Shown: positions 43,409 through 56,111, numbered from the stretch's first letter. The stretch: DNA of 64,000 nucleotides from Acuticoccus yangtzensis (GCF_001927245.1 NZ_MJUX01000005.1:62001-126000), one strand, 5' to 3'. A program made the numbers and translations. Notes: a model not told the origin generated them from the sequence alone.

Positions 43409-44799
43409 ACCAGGAAGAAGAGCAGCGAGAAGGCGCCCGCGACGGCCAGAACCGTCCTGAGTTCACCCGCCATCGGCTCGAACCTGTCGCGTGGATCGTC
43501 GAACATCATGATCTTGATGACGCGCAGATAGTAGAAGGCCGACACCGCGGAGGACAGCACGCCGATGATGGCGAGCGGAATGAGGTCAGCCTTCACCGCC
43601 GCCAGGAACACGTAGAACTTGGCGAAGAAGCCGACCAGCGGCGGGATGCCCGCCAATGAGAAGAGGAGCAGCGTGAACGCCGCCGCCATCCACGGCTTGG
43701 TGCGCACGAGGCCCGCGAGGTCGGAGATGTCCTCCACCATGCCCTCGTCCGCACGGCGCATGCCGAGGATGCAGGCGAAGGTGCCGAGCGTCGTGATCAT
43801 GTAGATGGTCATGTAGACCACCACGCCGGTGACGCCTTCGGGCGATCCGGCGGCGAGGCCGACGAGCGCGTAGCCCATGTGGCCGATGGACGAATAGGCC
43901 ATCAGCCGCTTGATGTTGGTCTGGCCGATGGCCGCGAACGCCCCCAGAACCATCGACATGATCGACAGGAAGATGACGATCTGCTGCCAATCCGTGGAGA
44001 TCGGCTCGAACGCGGAGAAGACGACGCGGGTGAAGAGCGCCATCGCGGCGACCTTGGGCGCGGCGGCGAGGAAGGCCGTCACCGGGCTCGGCGCACCTTC
44101 ATAGACGTCGGGCGTCCACATGTGGAACGGCACCGCCGACACTTTGAAGGCGAGACCCGCCATGACGAAGACGAGGCCGAAGATGACGCCGAGCGAGGCG
44201 TCGCCGTCCGACAGGACGCGGGCGATGTCCGGGAAGATGGTCGCCCCGGTGAAGCCGTAGATCAGCGTGATGCCGTAGAGGAGCATGCCGGACGACAGCG
44301 CGCCGAGGACGAAATATTTCAGACCCGCCTCGGTCGAGCGCGTGGAGTCGCGGTTGATGGCGACGGCGCAGTAGATGGCGAGCGACTGAAGCTCGAGGCC
44401 CAGATAGACGCCGATCATGTCGTTGGCGGAGATCATCAGCATCATGCCGACGGCCGACAACAGGATCAGCACCGGATACTCGAACCGGCCGAACGCCTGG
44501 TGCCGCGCGAAGCCGATCGTCATCAGGATCGAGATCGCCGCGCCGATCAAGGCGAGGATCTTCAGATAGCGCGCGAACCCGTCGACGATGTAGGCGCCAT
44601 CGAAGGTGGTTTGGCCGGGGGTCGTCAGACAGATGGCGACGATCGCGCCGATGATGCCGACGATCGCCATGATGGAGATGGTGGGCGTCGCCTCCTCGTC
44701 GGAGAAGGCGCCGGCCATGAGAAGGACGATCGCGAACAGCGCCAGGATGATCTCCGGCAGAAGCGGCGCAAGCGATGGCAGATCAATGTGGTTCATCAT
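43357..44799 (-). CDS. nuoN: NADH-quinone oxidoreductase subunit N
   Basis: Antiporter-like proton-pumping membrane subunit of complex I, 480 residues with about 14 membrane helices. It shows the central Lys-bearing helices (for example [19 protein letters not shown] and [17 protein letters not shown]) and a [18 protein letters not shown] segment typical of NuoN. ATG overlaps the nuoM stop by 4 bases. Last complex I gene of this block; birA overlaps its end. Confidence 0.97.
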   Translation of the reverse strand: MMNHIDLPSLAPLLPEIILALFAIVLLMAGAFSDEEATPTISIMAIVGIIGAIVAICLTTPGQTTFDGAYIVDGFARYLKILALIGAAISILMTIGFARHQAFGRFEYPVLILLSAVGMMLMISANDMIGVYLGLELQSLAIYCAVAINRDSTRSTEAGLKYFVLGALSSGMLLYGITLIYGFTGATIFPDIARVLSDGDASLGVIFGLVFVMAGLAFKVSAVPFHMWTPDVYEGAPSPVTAFLAAAPKVAAMALFTRVVFSAFEPISTDWQQIVIFLSIMSMVLGAFAAIGQTNIKRLMAYSSIGHMGYALVGLAAGSPEGVTGVVVYMTIYMITTLGTFACILGMRRADEGMVEDISDLAGLVRTKPWMAAAFTLLLFSLAGIPPLVGFFAKFYVFLAAVKADLIPLAIIGVLSSAVSAFYYLRVIKIMMFDDPRDRFEPMAGELRTVLAVAGAFSLLFFLVWTPILSAATAAAQSFF

Positions 44800-46574
44800 T
44801 CGCTCGCTTGGGTCTCGTTCGTCTCACCCGGTGTCTCGGTCCCCGGCGCCTCGCCCTCGGCGGCCGCAGGGGTGGCGTCGCCGCTCTCGGCGGCGCCGTG
44901 CGTAACGCTGGCGGCGTCCGTTTCGCTGGCGCCGTGGGTTTCGCTGGCGCCGTGGGTTTCGGCAGCCCCCTCGCCGTGGCCGGATGCCGGTGGCGTCATG
45001 CCGATGGCTTCCATGCCGCGCGCGACGGCATCGGCGGAGGAGCCGTGTGCGGCGGTGAACTGCGAGGCGTCGATCTGCGGGCCCTCGGGCGGCGTCCCGG
45101 TCTTTTCGGCGACGATGCCGACGAGGGTGTTGATGGACGCATCGGTGACGTTCAGCACCGGGTTCGGCCACACGCCGAACAGGATGGTGAAGAACACCAG
45201 CGGCACCATGATGAACTTCTCGCGCACGTCGAGGTCCGTCATGCGGCGCATGGCCTCCTTCTCCAGCGGGCCGAGAACGACGCGCCGGTAGAGATAAAGG
45301 GCATAGGCGGCCGACAGGATAACGCCGGTCGCGGCGACGAAGGCCGTAAGCACGGACGCTTTATAGGTGCCGACCATCGCCAGGAACTCGCCGACGAAGC
45401 CGGAGGTGCCGGGAAGGCCGACATTGGCCATGGTGAAGACCATGAACACGGTCGCGTACCAGGGCATGCGCTGAACAAGGCCGCCATAAGCGGAAATCTC
45501 GCGCGTGTGGGCGCGGTCGTAGACGACGCCGACGCACAGGAACAGCGCGGCCGACACGATGCCGTGGGACAGCATCAGATAGACGGCGCCTTGGATGCCC
45601 TGGGTGTTCATCGCGAAGATGCCCATGGTCACGAAGCCCATGTGGGCGACCGACGAATAGGCGATCAGCTTCTTCATGTCCCGCTGGGCGAGCGCCGTCA
45701 GCGAGGTGACGACGATGGCGATGCAGGACAGCGTGAAGACGAGCCAGGCGAGCTGTTGCGACGCGTCCGGGAACATCGGCAGCGAGAAGCGCAGGAAGCC
45801 GTAGCCACCCATCTTCAGCAGGATGCCCGCCAGCAGGACGGAGCCCGCGGTCGGCGCCTCCACGTGCGCGTCCGGCAGCCAGGTGTGGACCGGCCACATC
45901 GGCATCTTCACCGCGAAGGAGGCGAAGAAGGCGAGCCACAACCAGATCTGCATGCTGACCGGGAAGTCGGCCTGCATGAGGTCGGGGATCGAGGTCGTGC
46001 CGGCGTGCCAGTACATCGCGATGATGGCGAGCAGCATGAGCAGCGAGCCGGTCAGCGTGTACAGGAAGAACTTGAACGAAGCGTAGATCTTCCGCGCACC
46101 GCCCCAGACACCGATGATGATGAACATCGGGATGAGGCCGCCCTCGAAGAAGATGTAGAAGATGACGATGTCGAGTGCGCAGAAGACGCCGATCATCAGC
46201 ATTTCGAGGACGAGGAAGGCGACCATGTATTCGCGGACACGGTCGGTGATCGCCTTCCAGGACGCCAGGATACAGAACGGCATCAGGAACGCCGTCAGCA
46301 CCACGAACGGCATGGAGATGCCGTCGACGCCGAGGTGGTAGGAGATCAGCCCCGGGATCCACTCGCTCTTTTCGACGAACTGGAAGCCGCCGTCGGCCGG
46401 GTCGAACGCGAACCACAGGCCGAGCGAGAGGATGAAGTTGAAGATCGTCGTGATCAGCGCGACGCGGCGGATATTCTCCACCGCCGCCGCATCGTCGCCG
46501 CGCACCGCGAGGATGAAGGCGACACCGACGAGGGGCAGGAAGGTGAGGATCGAAAGGAGCGGCCAGTCGGTCAT
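44796..46574 (-). CDS. nuoM: NADH-quinone oxidoreductase subunit M with a long low-complexity C-terminal tail
   Basis: Antiporter-like membrane subunit of complex I. The core (about 1-488) has the usual helices, including the start helix [64 protein letters not shown] and [12 protein letters not shown]. Normal NuoM ends near there, but this one continues for about 105 residues of Ala, Glu, Ser, Thr, Gly and His with a repeated THGASE unit (18 bases each, see repeat). 592 residues against about 500 usual. The tail is predicted to be disordered. It overlaps nuoN by 4 bases. Confidence 0.96.
   Translation of the reverse strand: MTDWPLLSILTFLPLVGVAFILAVRGDDAAAVENIRRVALITTIFNFILSLGLWFAFDPADGGFQFVEKSEWIPGLISYHLGVDGISMPFVVLTAFLMPFCILASWKAITDRVREYMVAFLVLEMLMIGVFCALDIVIFYIFFEGGLIPMFIIIGVWGGARKIYASFKFFLYTLTGSLLMLLAIIAMYWHAGTTSIPDLMQADFPVSMQIWLWLAFFASFAVKMPMWPVHTWLPDAHVEAPTAGSVLLAGILLKMGGYGFLRFSLPMFPDASQQLAWLVFTLSCIAIVVTSLTALAQRDMKKLIAYSSVAHMGFVTMGIFAMNTQGIQGAVYLMLSHGIVSAALFLCVGVVYDRAHTREISAYGGLVQRMPWYATVFMVFTMANVGLPGTSGFVGEFLAMVGTYKASVLTAFVAATGVILSAAYALYLYRRVVLGPLEKEAMRRMTDLDVREKFIMVPLVFFTILFGVWPNPVLNVTDASINTLVGIVAEKTGTPPEGPQIDASQFTAAHGSSADAVARGMEAIGMTPPASGHGEGAAETHGASETHGASETDAASVTHGAAESGDATPAAAEGEAPGTETPGETNETQASE
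44921..44956 (-). repeat. 18-base direct repeat inside nuoM
   Basis: Two identical 18-base units (TTTCGCTGGCGCCGTGGG on the plus strand) encode repeated THGASE residues of the NuoM tail; weaker copies flank them on both sides. Likely grew by slippage. Confidence 0.85.
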
Positions 46575-46611
46575 CGAGAAACCTCCGCCTCAAGCGTGAG
46601 GGACGGGCGGA

Positions 46612-48549
46612 TCATAGAATGCCCCTGTCGAATGCGATCATGAGGGTGATGAACACGGCGATCCCGGTCAGCATCACGAAGGCGTAGTGGTAGAGGTAGC
46701 CGGACTGGAAGCGCTGGGCGAAGCCGGCGAGGTCCTTGACCCGCGCGGCGATGCCGTCCGGCCCGAAGCCGTCGATCACCTGCGTGTCGTTCTTCCAGAA
46801 GAGGCGGCCGAGGAAGCGCGCCGGGCGGACGAAGAGGAAGTCGTAGAGCTCGTCAACGTACCACTTGTTCAGGAAGAACTGGTGGAAGCGCGGTGCCTTC
46901 TCGATGAAGCGCTTCGGCAGCTCGGGCTTCAGGAGATAGGTGACGAGCGCGATCAGGAAGCCGATCACCATCGCGAAGGTGGGCGACAGCGCGACCAGGG
47001 TGCCGACCTCGTGCATGTCGTGGATGACGTGGTTGTCCGCCCCCGCGAACAGCGCGCCGTTCCAGAAGTGCCCGGTCGGATCGCTCTCGAAGGCGTGGAC
47101 GAAGACGTAGCCCGCGAGGAGCGCACCGAGGGAGAGGACCAGCAGCGGGATCAGCATCACCGGGCCGGATTCGTGGGCGTGCTTGTAGACGTCCGCGGCG
47201 GCGCGGGTCGGACCGTGGAAGGTCATGAACACCAGGCGCCAGGAGTAGAAGGACGTCAGCAGCGCGGCCAGAACCAGCATGATGTAGGCGTAGGGCGCCC
47301 AGAAGTTCTGCCCGACGAAGGCCGACTCGACGATGAGGTCCTTGGAGAAGTAGCCGGCCGTCAGCGGGAAGCCGGTCAGCGCCAGAGTACCGATCATCAT
47401 CGCCGCGTAGGTGTAGGGGATCTTCTTGGCGAGCCCGCCCATGTTCCGCATGTCCTGCTCGTCGTGCATGGCGTGGATCACCGAGCCGGCGCCGAGGAAC
47501 AGGAGCGCCTTGAAGAAGGCGTGCGTGAAGAGGTGGAAGATGGCGATCCCGTAGGCGCCGACACCCAGAGCGGCGAACATGTAGCCGAGCTGCGAGCAGG
47601 TCGAATAGGCGATGACGCGCTTGATGTCGTTCTGGGCGCAGCCGACGGTGGCCGCGAAGATCGCCGTGGTGGCACCGATGAAGGTGACGAAGGCGAGTGC
47701 GGTCGGCGCGAACTCATAGAGCGGCGACATGCGCGCGACCATGAAGACGCCGGCGGTCACCATGGTGGCGGCGTGGATGAGGGCGGACACCGGGGTCGGC
47801 CCCTCCATCGCGTCCGGCAGCCAGGTGTGGAGGCCGAACTGGGCGGATTTGCCCATCGCGCCGATGAAGAGGAGGAAGCAGGCGAGCTCCACGGCGTTGA
47901 AGGTCATGCCGAGGAAGGTGAAGGTCGTCTCGCTCATCGCCGGGCCGGCGGCGAACACCGCGTCGAGCTGGACGACGCCGGAGACGGCGAACAGCGTGAA
48001 GATGCCGAGAAGGAAGCCGAAGTCACCCACGCGGTTGACGACGAAGGCCTTGATGGCGGCGGCGTTGGCGGACGGGCGGTCGTTCCAGAAGCCGATGAGG
48101 AGGTACGAGGCGAGGCCCACCCCTTCCCAGCCGAAGAACATCTGGAGGAGGTTGTCTGCCGTCACCAGCATCAGCATGGCGAAGGTGAAGAGCGACAGGT
48201 AGGCGAAGAACTTCGCCTTGCCCGGATCGTGGCTCATGTAGCCGAAGGAGTAGAGGTGGACGAGCGCGGAGACTGTGCAGACCACCACCAGCATCACCGC
48301 GGTGAGCGTGTCGACCCGCAGCGCCCAGTCGATCTCGAGGTCGCCGGAGATCATCCACTCCATGAGGACGATCCGCTCGGTCGGCGCGTCGCCGAAGCCC
48401 CAGGCGATGAAGATGATCCAGGCGAGCGTGGCGGAGACGAACAGGAAGCCCGTCGTCACCACCATCGCGGCGGTGTGTCCGACCTTGCGGCCGAACAGGA
48501 AGGCGAAGAGGAAGCCGAAGAGCGGCAGGAAGACGAGAAGTTGGACCAC
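46612..48549 (-). CDS. nuoL: NADH-quinone oxidoreductase subunit L
   Basis: Largest antiporter-like subunit of complex I, 645 residues, about 16 membrane helices including the long lateral helix near the C terminus. It has the conserved [57 protein letters not shown] and [16 protein letters not shown] regions with the pumping Lys and Glu residues. GTG at 48549 lies 4 bases after the nuoK stop. 37 bases separate it from nuoM. Confidence 0.98.
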   Translation of the reverse strand: MVQLLVFLPLFGFLFAFLFGRKVGHTAAMVVTTGFLFVSATLAWIIFIAWGFGDAPTERIVLMEWMISGDLEIDWALRVDTLTAVMLVVVCTVSALVHLYSFGYMSHDPGKAKFFAYLSLFTFAMLMLVTADNLLQMFFGWEGVGLASYLLIGFWNDRPSANAAAIKAFVVNRVGDFGFLLGIFTLFAVSGVVQLDAVFAAGPAMSETTFTFLGMTFNAVELACFLLFIGAMGKSAQFGLHTWLPDAMEGPTPVSALIHAATMVTAGVFMVARMSPLYEFAPTALAFVTFIGATTAIFAATVGCAQNDIKRVIAYSTCSQLGYMFAALGVGAYGIAIFHLFTHAFFKALLFLGAGSVIHAMHDEQDMRNMGGLAKKIPYTYAAMMIGTLALTGFPLTAGYFSKDLIVESAFVGQNFWAPYAYIMLVLAALLTSFYSWRLVFMTFHGPTRAAADVYKHAHESGPVMLIPLLVLSLGALLAGYVFVHAFESDPTGHFWNGALFAGADNHVIHDMHEVGTLVALSPTFAMVIGFLIALVTYLLKPELPKRFIEKAPRFHQFFLNKWYVDELYDFLFVRPARFLGRLFWKNDTQVIDGFGPDGIAARVKDLAGFAQRFQSGYLYHYAFVMLTGIAVFITLMIAFDRGIL

Positions 48550-48553
48550 CGGG

Positions 48554-48859
48554 TCAGCCCTTCAGCGTGTCGATGTCTTCAACCGCGATCGAGCCACGGT
48601 TGCGGAAGAAGGCCACCAGGATGGCGAGGCCGATGGCGGCTTCGGCCGCCGCCACCGTGAGAACGAAGAGCGCGAAGACCTGACCCACCAGGTCGTTCAA
48701 CTCCGCCGAAAAGGCGACGAAGTTGATGTTCACCGCGAGCAGGATCAATTCGACCGACATCAGAATGACGATGACATTCTTTCGATTGAGAAAAATGCCA
48801 AACACACCGATGACGAACAGGATCGCCGAGACGGTCAGGTAGTGGGAAATGTCGATCAC
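48554..48859 (-). CDS. nuoK: NADH-quinone oxidoreductase subunit K
   Basis: Small three-helix membrane subunit of complex I, 101 residues as in other bacteria. It has [34 protein letters not shown] with the conserved Glu in the second helix and [17 protein letters not shown] with the Glu of the third. GTG at 48859 overlaps the nuoJ stop (GTGA), so the longer upstream reading is rejected. Confidence 0.97.
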   Translation of the reverse strand: MIDISHYLTVSAILFVIGVFGIFLNRKNVIVILMSVELILLAVNINFVAFSAELNDLVGQVFALFVLTVAAAEAAIGLAILVAFFRNRGSIAVEDIDTLKG

Positions 48860-49476
48860 AACTGGAGCCCCCTGCCCGATGCCACGTCGCGAACTTCGAC
48901 CGAGTCCTCGACGCTGCGGTTGACCTGCGCGGCCACGTTCTGGCGCTTGGCATTCGCCTGGTGGCGTAGGGTCAGGACGATCGCCCCCACCATCGCAACC
49001 AGCAGGATGAGCCCGCACACCTGGAAGTAGAAGGCGTAGCGCGTATAGAGGACCAGGCCGAGCGCCTCGGTATTCGACACCTCGGACGGTGGCGGTATCG
49101 GCACGACGACGTGCTCAGCCACAGCCGGCGCCAAGGTGTAGGCCCCGAGGACCAGGATCAGCTCCACGAGAAGCACGATACCGACCAGCGCCCCCACCGG
49201 AAGATACTGCATGAAGCCTTGCCGCAACTGGGCAAAGTCCACGTCGAGCATCATCACGACGAAGAGGAACAGGACGAGCACCGCACCCACGTAGACCACG
49301 ATCAGGATCAGGGCGAGGAACTCGGCGCCGGTCAGCATAAAGATGCCGGCACCGTTAAGGAATGCGAGGATCAGGAACAGTACAGAGTGAACCGGATTTC
49401 GCGACGAGATCACCATCAACGCCGAGGCCAACAAGACCACGGCAAAGAGGTAGAAGAACAGCGAGGCAATGGTCAT
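48856..49476 (-). CDS. nuoJ: NADH-quinone oxidoreductase subunit J
   Basis: Five-helix membrane subunit of complex I, 206 residues. It has the start [41 protein letters not shown] and [20 protein letters not shown], both family marks, and a basic C-terminal tail. It is the first complex I gene of this block; the gene upstream is a protease, not nuoI, so nuoA-I lie elsewhere. Confidence 0.97.
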   Translation of the reverse strand: MTIASLFFYLFAVVLLASALMVISSRNPVHSVLFLILAFLNGAGIFMLTGAEFLALILIVVYVGAVLVLFLFVVMMLDVDFAQLRQGFMQYLPVGALVGIVLLVELILVLGAYTLAPAVAEHVVVPIPPPSEVSNTEALGLVLYTRYAFYFQVCGLILLVAMVGAIVLTLRHQANAKRQNVAAQVNRSVEDSVEVRDVASGRGLQL

Positions 49477-49600
49477 GCGGTCTCTCGCGCGGCGCGAACG
49501 TGACGAAGTGCGGCCGACTGGAACCCCAGCGGATAAGGTCTCTTAGCGGACGCTCGGTGGCACGTCCACCGCCCCCAAGCCTCCCGTCCCCTCTTGGCTG

Positions 49601-50722
<1,122 letters not shown>

Positions 50723-50794
50723 CGGACTTCGAACGCGGATGATGACACCTGCCCAATTGGGCCCCCAGCGCGCGCTTGTCGACCGCAAAGGGCC

Positions 50795-51610
50795 TTAGTC
50801 GCCCGGCTCTTGCGCCGCCGGGGCGCTGCCGCGGCCGCCCTCCTCGTTCCGCTCGGCGTGGACCTGCTCTGACAGCGCCGTCGCCAGAAGGCCGGTCGGC
50901 ACCGCGATGATGCCGAGCGCCAAAATCAACACCATTCCGGTGAAGATCCGTCCGCCCACGGTGATCGGATAGACGTCGCCATAGCCGACCGTCGTCAGCG
51001 TCACGATCGCCCACCACATCGCCTTGGGGATCGAGGCGAAGGCCTCCGGCTGGGCCTCATGCTCGAAATGGTAGATCGCCGTCGCGCAGAAATAGAGAAT
51101 GATGATCGCGATCGCGGCGAACACGGTCAGCTCGTCCCGCACCCGCGCGAACGCCCGGCCCAGCCGCTCGAACGCCTTCACATAGCGGATGAGCTTGAAG
51201 AGGCGCAGCACACGCATCGCTCGCAGCGCGCGGATGGAGCGCACATCGTAGCCGAGGAGCAGCAGCGTCGGCAGGATCGACATGAGGTCGACGAGCCCGA
51301 AGAAGGAGAAGATGTAGCGCAGCCGGTGGGGCGCTGCATAAACCCTGAGCACATACTCGGCCAGGAAGATGACGACGACGACCCACTCCTCGATGAGGAG
51401 CGCTCTATGGAGCCACGGCGGCAGGTTCGGCATCGTCGCCACCGCGATCGAGACGACGGAGACGATGATCAGCGCCTGGATGGCCAACGCCACCGCGCGG
51501 CCGAAGACAGGATCATAACCGTCCAAGACGGCGAGGATGCGCCGGCGCCGGTGATAGTGCCGGTCCGCCCGCGCTGCGGCAGGTGACGGACGCGCGTTCG
51601 ATCCGGTCAC
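50795..51610 (-). CDS. Six-helix voltage-gated-type potassium channel
   Basis: 271 residues in the KvAP/Kch layout: four helices of a voltage-sensor-like part with S4 IRALRAMRVLRLFKLIRYVK (Arg every third residue), then a pore helix and the selectivity filter TVGYGD, and an inner helix ALGIIAVPTGLLATAL. No regulatory RCK domain follows; the C terminus is short and acidic/basic mixed. Functions as a K+ channel in the inner membrane, possibly part of osmotic or membrane-potential control. 72 bases upstream of the protease gene on the same strand. Confidence 0.93.
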   Translation of the reverse strand: MTGSNARPSPAAARADRHYHRRRRILAVLDGYDPVFGRAVALAIQALIIVSVVSIAVATMPNLPPWLHRALLIEEWVVVVIFLAEYVLRVYAAPHRLRYIFSFFGLVDLMSILPTLLLLGYDVRSIRALRAMRVLRLFKLIRYVKAFERLGRAFARVRDELTVFAAIAIIILYFCATAIYHFEHEAQPEAFASIPKAMWWAIVTLTTVGYGDVYPITVGGRIFTGMVLILALGIIAVPTGLLATALSEQVHAERNEEGGRGSAPAAQEPGD

Positions 51611-51826
51611 GTCCCCTCCATGCGGCGTCCGGCGAAGTTACCGTCTCTTATGTCAGCCGGTGCGCGGTGCGTCATCACGGTACGGGGAGGCTCCGCCCGC
51701 CGGTCCACCATGGGGGTGCGGTGCTTCACCGCATGACAATGCGGAACGAAGGCCGTTGCTGAAATTGTATGCGCCTGGCGCAACCCCCATATGCATCTGC
51801 AAACCCACCCCCTCACCGAGGTGACA

Positions 51827-52867
51827 ATGCGTTTCTTCCACTCCCTGAAGGCTGTGATGGCCCTTGCCGTCCTCGCCATGAGCGTCTCGCTCGTGACCGT
51901 CGACTATGCCGAGGCCCGGCGCGGCGGCTCGTTCGGCAGCCGCGGCGCGCGCACCTTCAGCGCCCCCGCCCCGACGAGCACGGCCCCGCGCACGACGAGC
52001 CCGATCAACAACTCGATGACCCCGCGCCAGCAGGCCGCCCCGCAGTCCGCGGCCGGCGCCCAGGCCGCGCAGCAGGGCCGTCGCGGCATGTTCGGCGGCC
52101 TCGCCGGCGGTCTCCTCGGCGGTCTGATGCTGGGCGGCCTCATCGGCATGCTGATGGGCAACGGCCTCGGCGGTATGGCCGGCTTCCTCGGCCTTCTTCT
52201 GCAGGTCGGCCTCGGCATCCTCGTCGTCATGCTGGTCATGCGCCTGTTCCGCGGCCGCCAGCAGCAGACGGCGATGGCCGGCGCCTCCTCCTCCCGCGAC
52301 CGCTTCCAGGCCCCGCCCCGGCAGGACACCAGCTCGCACGCTTACGAGACCCAAGGCGCGCCCCGCGGCGGTCTCTTCGGCGGCGGCAGCGGCATGGGAA
52401 GCGGCGCGACGGGCGGCGGTGCTGCCATGGGCGCACCTCAGAGCGGCTCCGGCGCCCCGTCGGACGAGATCGGCCTCGGCGGTGACGACTACGACGCCTT
52501 CGAGCAGCTCCTGGCCGAGGTGCAGGCCGCCTTCACCCGCGAGGACTATGCGGCCCTGCGCGCCCGCTGCACCCCCGAGATCGTCTCCTTCCTCTCCGAA
52601 GAGCTGAGCCAGAACGCGGTCAACGGCGTGCGCAACGAGGTGACCGGCGTCAAATTCCTGGAGGGCGACCTGTCCGAAGCCTGGCGCGAAGGCAATCAGG
52701 AATATGCCACCGTGGCGATGCGCTACGAAAGCGTCGACGTGATGCGCGACCGGCAGACCGGCGAGATTCGCGAAGGCGACACCACCCCGAGCGAGACGAC
52801 CGAGATCTGGACCTTCGTGCGCCCTGTCGGCGGCACCTGGCAGCTCTCCGCCATTCAGGAGACCTGA
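51827..52867 (+). CDS. Tim44-like domain protein
   Basis: 346 residues. It has an N-terminal signal-like segment (MRFFHSLKAVMALAVLAMSV), then a basic Gly/Arg stretch, a Gly-rich membrane-inserting hairpin (GGLAGGLLGGLMLGGLIG, then LLLQVGLGILVVMLVMRLFRG), a Ser/Gly linker, and a C-terminal Tim44 domain from about residue 220 (DYDAFEQLLAEVQAAFTREDYAALRAR, GDLSEAWREG, TEIWTFVRPVGG). Alphaproteobacterial relatives (TimA/TimB) are related to the mitochondrial import motor subunit but act at the cell membrane, likely in protein or lipid handling. ATG at 51827 has GAGGTG before it; strong terminator after. Confidence 0.92.
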   Translation: MRFFHSLKAVMALAVLAMSVSLVTVDYAEARRGGSFGSRGARTFSAPAPTSTAPRTTSPINNSMTPRQQAAPQSAAGAQAAQQGRRGMFGGLAGGLLGGLMLGGLIGMLMGNGLGGMAGFLGLLLQVGLGILVVMLVMRLFRGRQQQTAMAGASSSRDRFQAPPRQDTSSHAYETQGAPRGGLFGGGSGMGSGATGGGAAMGAPQSGSGAPSDEIGLGGDDYDAFEQLLAEVQAAFTREDYAALRARCTPEIVSFLSEELSQNAVNGVRNEVTGVKFLEGDLSEAWREGNQEYATVAMRYESVDVMRDRQTGEIREGDTTPSETTEIWTFVRPVGGTWQLSAIQET

Positions 52868-52895
52868 GACGTCGTCCTCTCCTGTGACGACACCA

Positions 52896-52925
52896 AAAGC
52901 GGCGCTCCGGCGCCGCTTTTTTTTT
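52896..52925 (+). terminator. Rho-independent terminator of the Tim44-like gene
   Basis: A 10-bp perfect stem (AAAGCGGCGC, 52896-52905, with 52910-52919), TCCG loop, and a long T-run ending near 52925. Textbook form, 28 bases past the stop. Confidence 0.95.
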
Positions 52926-53014
52926 GGGCCTGCCCGGAACCTAGTCGCTTCCACGACAGTTTCATGACACTATACCCGTCGTAACGCGCACACGGTGCTC
53001 TCACGAAAAAGCTA

Positions 53015-53043
53015 TTGCGCATTGAGTGCGCTTTTGCTACATA
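53015..53043 (+). promoter_or_regulatory. Sigma-70-type promoter of the 66-residue orphan
   Basis: TTGCGC (53015-53020), 17-base spacer, TACATA (53038-53043): near-consensus spacing and sequence. It predicts a start of transcription near 53050 and a leader of about 90 bases. It is preceded by a terminator, so the small gene is an independent unit. Confidence 0.65.
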
Positions 53044-53138
53044 AGAGTCGCTGCCGATGAGCAGAAGTGAGGTTCAGGATCGCGCAGGCCGGGTTTCTCC
53101 GGCCGAGGCGGTCGCTGGTGACGGATAGGAGAGCCAAG

Positions 53139-53339
53139 ATGTGGAAGTATCTTTTCCTTGCTCGCTACGACGGTCGCCTCGACCGGGCGTATGCAGACAA
53201 TGGGTTCGAAGGAGCGGTACGCGCCAACCGCGCCCGTGACGATGACGAGCGCCGGGCGCGCAGCTTCCGCGCTGCCGGCGGCGCCCGCGCCGCGCACCCG
53301 CGCAAGGGCGGCATGGTCCGCCAGGCGGACGAGCGTTAA
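53139..53339 (+). CDS. 66-residue Arg-rich orphan protein
   Basis: Unrecognised. The first part reads MWKYLFLARYDGRLDRAYADNGFEGAVRANRAR, followed by a strongly basic, Arg/Ala/Gly-rich tail ending in MVRQADER. No signal peptide or membrane helix is clear. ATG at 53139 has AGGAG eight bases upstream, a good promoter stands about 95 bases before it and a strong terminator after it, so it is likely expressed as a single gene. The basic tail could contact nucleic acid or ribosome (inference). Small size makes chance a risk, but signals on both sides argue for a real gene. Confidence 0.7.
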   Translation: MWKYLFLARYDGRLDRAYADNGFEGAVRANRARDDDERRARSFRAAGGARAAHPRKGGMVRQADER

Positions 53340-53406
53340 GCGCATCGGGTCCGGCGGTACGAACCGCCGCCCCGCCCGCTGACGGGCAGGGTCAGGCCCC
53401 GGAACG

Positions 53407-53445
53407 AAAAAGGCGGCGGACCGTGCACCGGTCCGCCGCCTTTTT
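53407..53445. terminator. Bidirectional rho-independent terminator
   Basis: A 16-bp perfect stem (53407-53422 with 53430-53445, arm AAAAAGGCGGCGGACC) with A-run on one side and T-run on the other, between the orphan gene and the convergent secreted-protein gene. Confidence 0.94.
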
Positions 53446-53500
53446 CGTGTGTGAATTCTGGAGCTTCGAGGCCGACGGCTGGCCCGCGTCTCCGGTGCGT

Positions 53501-53824
53501 TCACCCGCCGCGCTGTGCGCAGCTGAACTGGATGATGCGCCCGGTAATGTAGCCGCTGGTGTGGTCTTTCCAGGTGTTGCACTCCGCCTCTGTCGGAAAA
53601 CAACCGACGAAGGACACCGGGATCGTCGCGCCGATCAGGTTCTCGGTATCGCCCGAAACGCGGCCCTCCCATGTATGGGACGGGTGCGCCTCGCATTTCG
53701 GCGCGCTCTCACGAATGCGCTGGATATCGGCCTCGGACAGAGCCGCCTGCGCGGACGCGCCGCTCACCGCGCCCAACGTCCCCAGCGCCAGCAGTCCCGC
53801 CGCTGCCATCATCTTCATCGCCAT
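53501..53824 (-). CDS. Small secreted cysteine protein, paralogue 1
   Basis: 107 residues, uncharacterised. A signal peptide (MAMKMMAAAGLLALGTLGAVSGASAQA) is followed by a mature part of about 80 residues: ADIQRIRESAPKC, HTWEGRVSGD, VSFVGCFPTEAECNTW and a late FSC. The four Cys suggest two disulfides in the periplasm. ATG at 53824 is chosen because it starts the signal peptide and follows GGAGG. The next upstream gene is a clear paralogue with all four Cys conserved. Minus strand, ending at a bidirectional terminator. Confidence 0.8.
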   Translation of the reverse strand: MAMKMMAAAGLLALGTLGAVSGASAQAALSEADIQRIRESAPKCEAHPSHTWEGRVSGDTENLIGATIPVSFVGCFPTEAECNTWKDHTSGYITGRIIQFSCAQRGG

Positions 53825-53891
53825 CGTCTTGTCCTCCCGCCGCCGGCGCTGCAAAGGTCGCCGCCCCGGCCGACCGGCACGGTGGCGCGTT

Positions 53892-54212
53892 TTACCGCCG
53901 CCTGCAATGCAAGGCGTAGATCGGCCCGCTGAAGGCGCTCGTGGTGCGGTTCACCCAGCGGGTGCACGCCGATTCGGTGTCGAAGCAGCCGGAAAAGGCC
54001 ACCACTACGAACCCCCCGTTGGGAAATTCGGCGCGGCCCGACACGTCCCCGCGCCAGGCGAGCTGCGGATTGCGGCGGCAGTCCGGCACGCTGCGGCGGA
54101 TCTCCTGGATCTGGTAGGGCGAGATGACGTTCTGCGCCAGAGCCGGCCGCAGCGATGCGCTGAACGCCAGTACGGCGGCCGCCGCGGCGATCGCCGTCCA
54201 ACCATGAGACAT
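53892..54212 (-). CDS. Small secreted cysteine protein, paralogue 2
   Basis: 106 residues, uncharacterised, paralogue of the gene 67 bases downstream. Signal peptide cleaved after ALA or so (MSHGWTAIAAAAAVLAFSASLRPALA). The mature part keeps the same frame of motifs: QIQEIRRSVPDC, LAWRGDVSG, VAFSGCFDTESACTRW, and a late LHC near the end. ATG at 54212 has AAGGAGG five bases upstream. The pair looks like a tandem duplication that has since diverged. Possibly secreted inhibitors or binding proteins; no known family recognised. Confidence 0.8.
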   Translation of the reverse strand: MSHGWTAIAAAAAVLAFSASLRPALAQNVISPYQIQEIRRSVPDCRRNPQLAWRGDVSGRAEFPNGGFVVVAFSGCFDTESACTRWVNRTTSAFSGPIYALHCRRR

Positions 54213-54317
54213 AGGCCCTCCTTGAGGTTCGCCCGCAGGTGACGCGGCGGCCCTCGGAGGATGGATCGGCCCCGCCCGAAGGGAAAGGGCCGGCCCCATC
54301 ACGTCATCCCGTCAGGG

Positions 54318-55622
<1,305 letters not shown>

Positions 55623-56111
55623 GGGCTCTCCTTGTCCGCCCCGTTGGAATGGGCAGTCGATGGCCCCACAAAGAGGACGGAGCGGCGAAGGACAAGAGGC
55701 GACGCGCCATTGACCCGGCCGCCCGAGCAGATTCCCCCGGTGCCGCGAAGTTTTGATCGCCGGTGCGCAGCCGTGAAGCCATCGGTGTGTCCTATGGCGT
55801 GTGGGATCATCCATGAGGATAGGACGAACTGCCGCAAAAAAATTCTAAGGCGAGAGGGAAATATTCCGGAAGACCGGGCGCGCCATGTGCCTAACGCCCT
55901 GACAATGTTATGGCATTCAATTGCCGAGCGCTTTCAGGCCATAAGGCGAAGCAGCGCCGCAACGTCCGATTTTTATCCTGTTTCTATGCCGGTCAGAGGT
56001 TGCCTGCAAATTTGCGTATGATTACAATCTGCGGCATAACTATTCACGATACAGGCTTTCGTTCCCTGGTGGGATCGGCACATCGGCTGAACCGATTTCA
56101 AGGACGTCCCC
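55623..56111. other. Intergenic region upstream of the XRE regulator, 489 bp
   Basis: No supported gene. From about 55830 it becomes clearly richer in A+T than the rest of the window, and it contains the promoter of the regulator gene near 56000. The left part is GC-rich and also holds the purB leader. Confidence 0.6.
56000..56028 (+). promoter_or_regulatory. Sigma-70-type promoter with a palindrome in its spacer
   Basis: TTGCCT (56000-56005), 17-base spacer, TACAAT (56023-56028). The spacer starts with GCAAATTTGC (56006-56015), a perfect 10-base palindrome just where a repressor would block the polymerase. It predicts a leader of about 75 bases before the XRE start at 56112. Confidence 0.7.

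Noticed and set aside
46687-48660. Plus-strand open frame of 657 codons over nuoL
   Set aside because: Glu/Asp/His/Val-rich reverse frame of a membrane protein gene; nuoL is certain.
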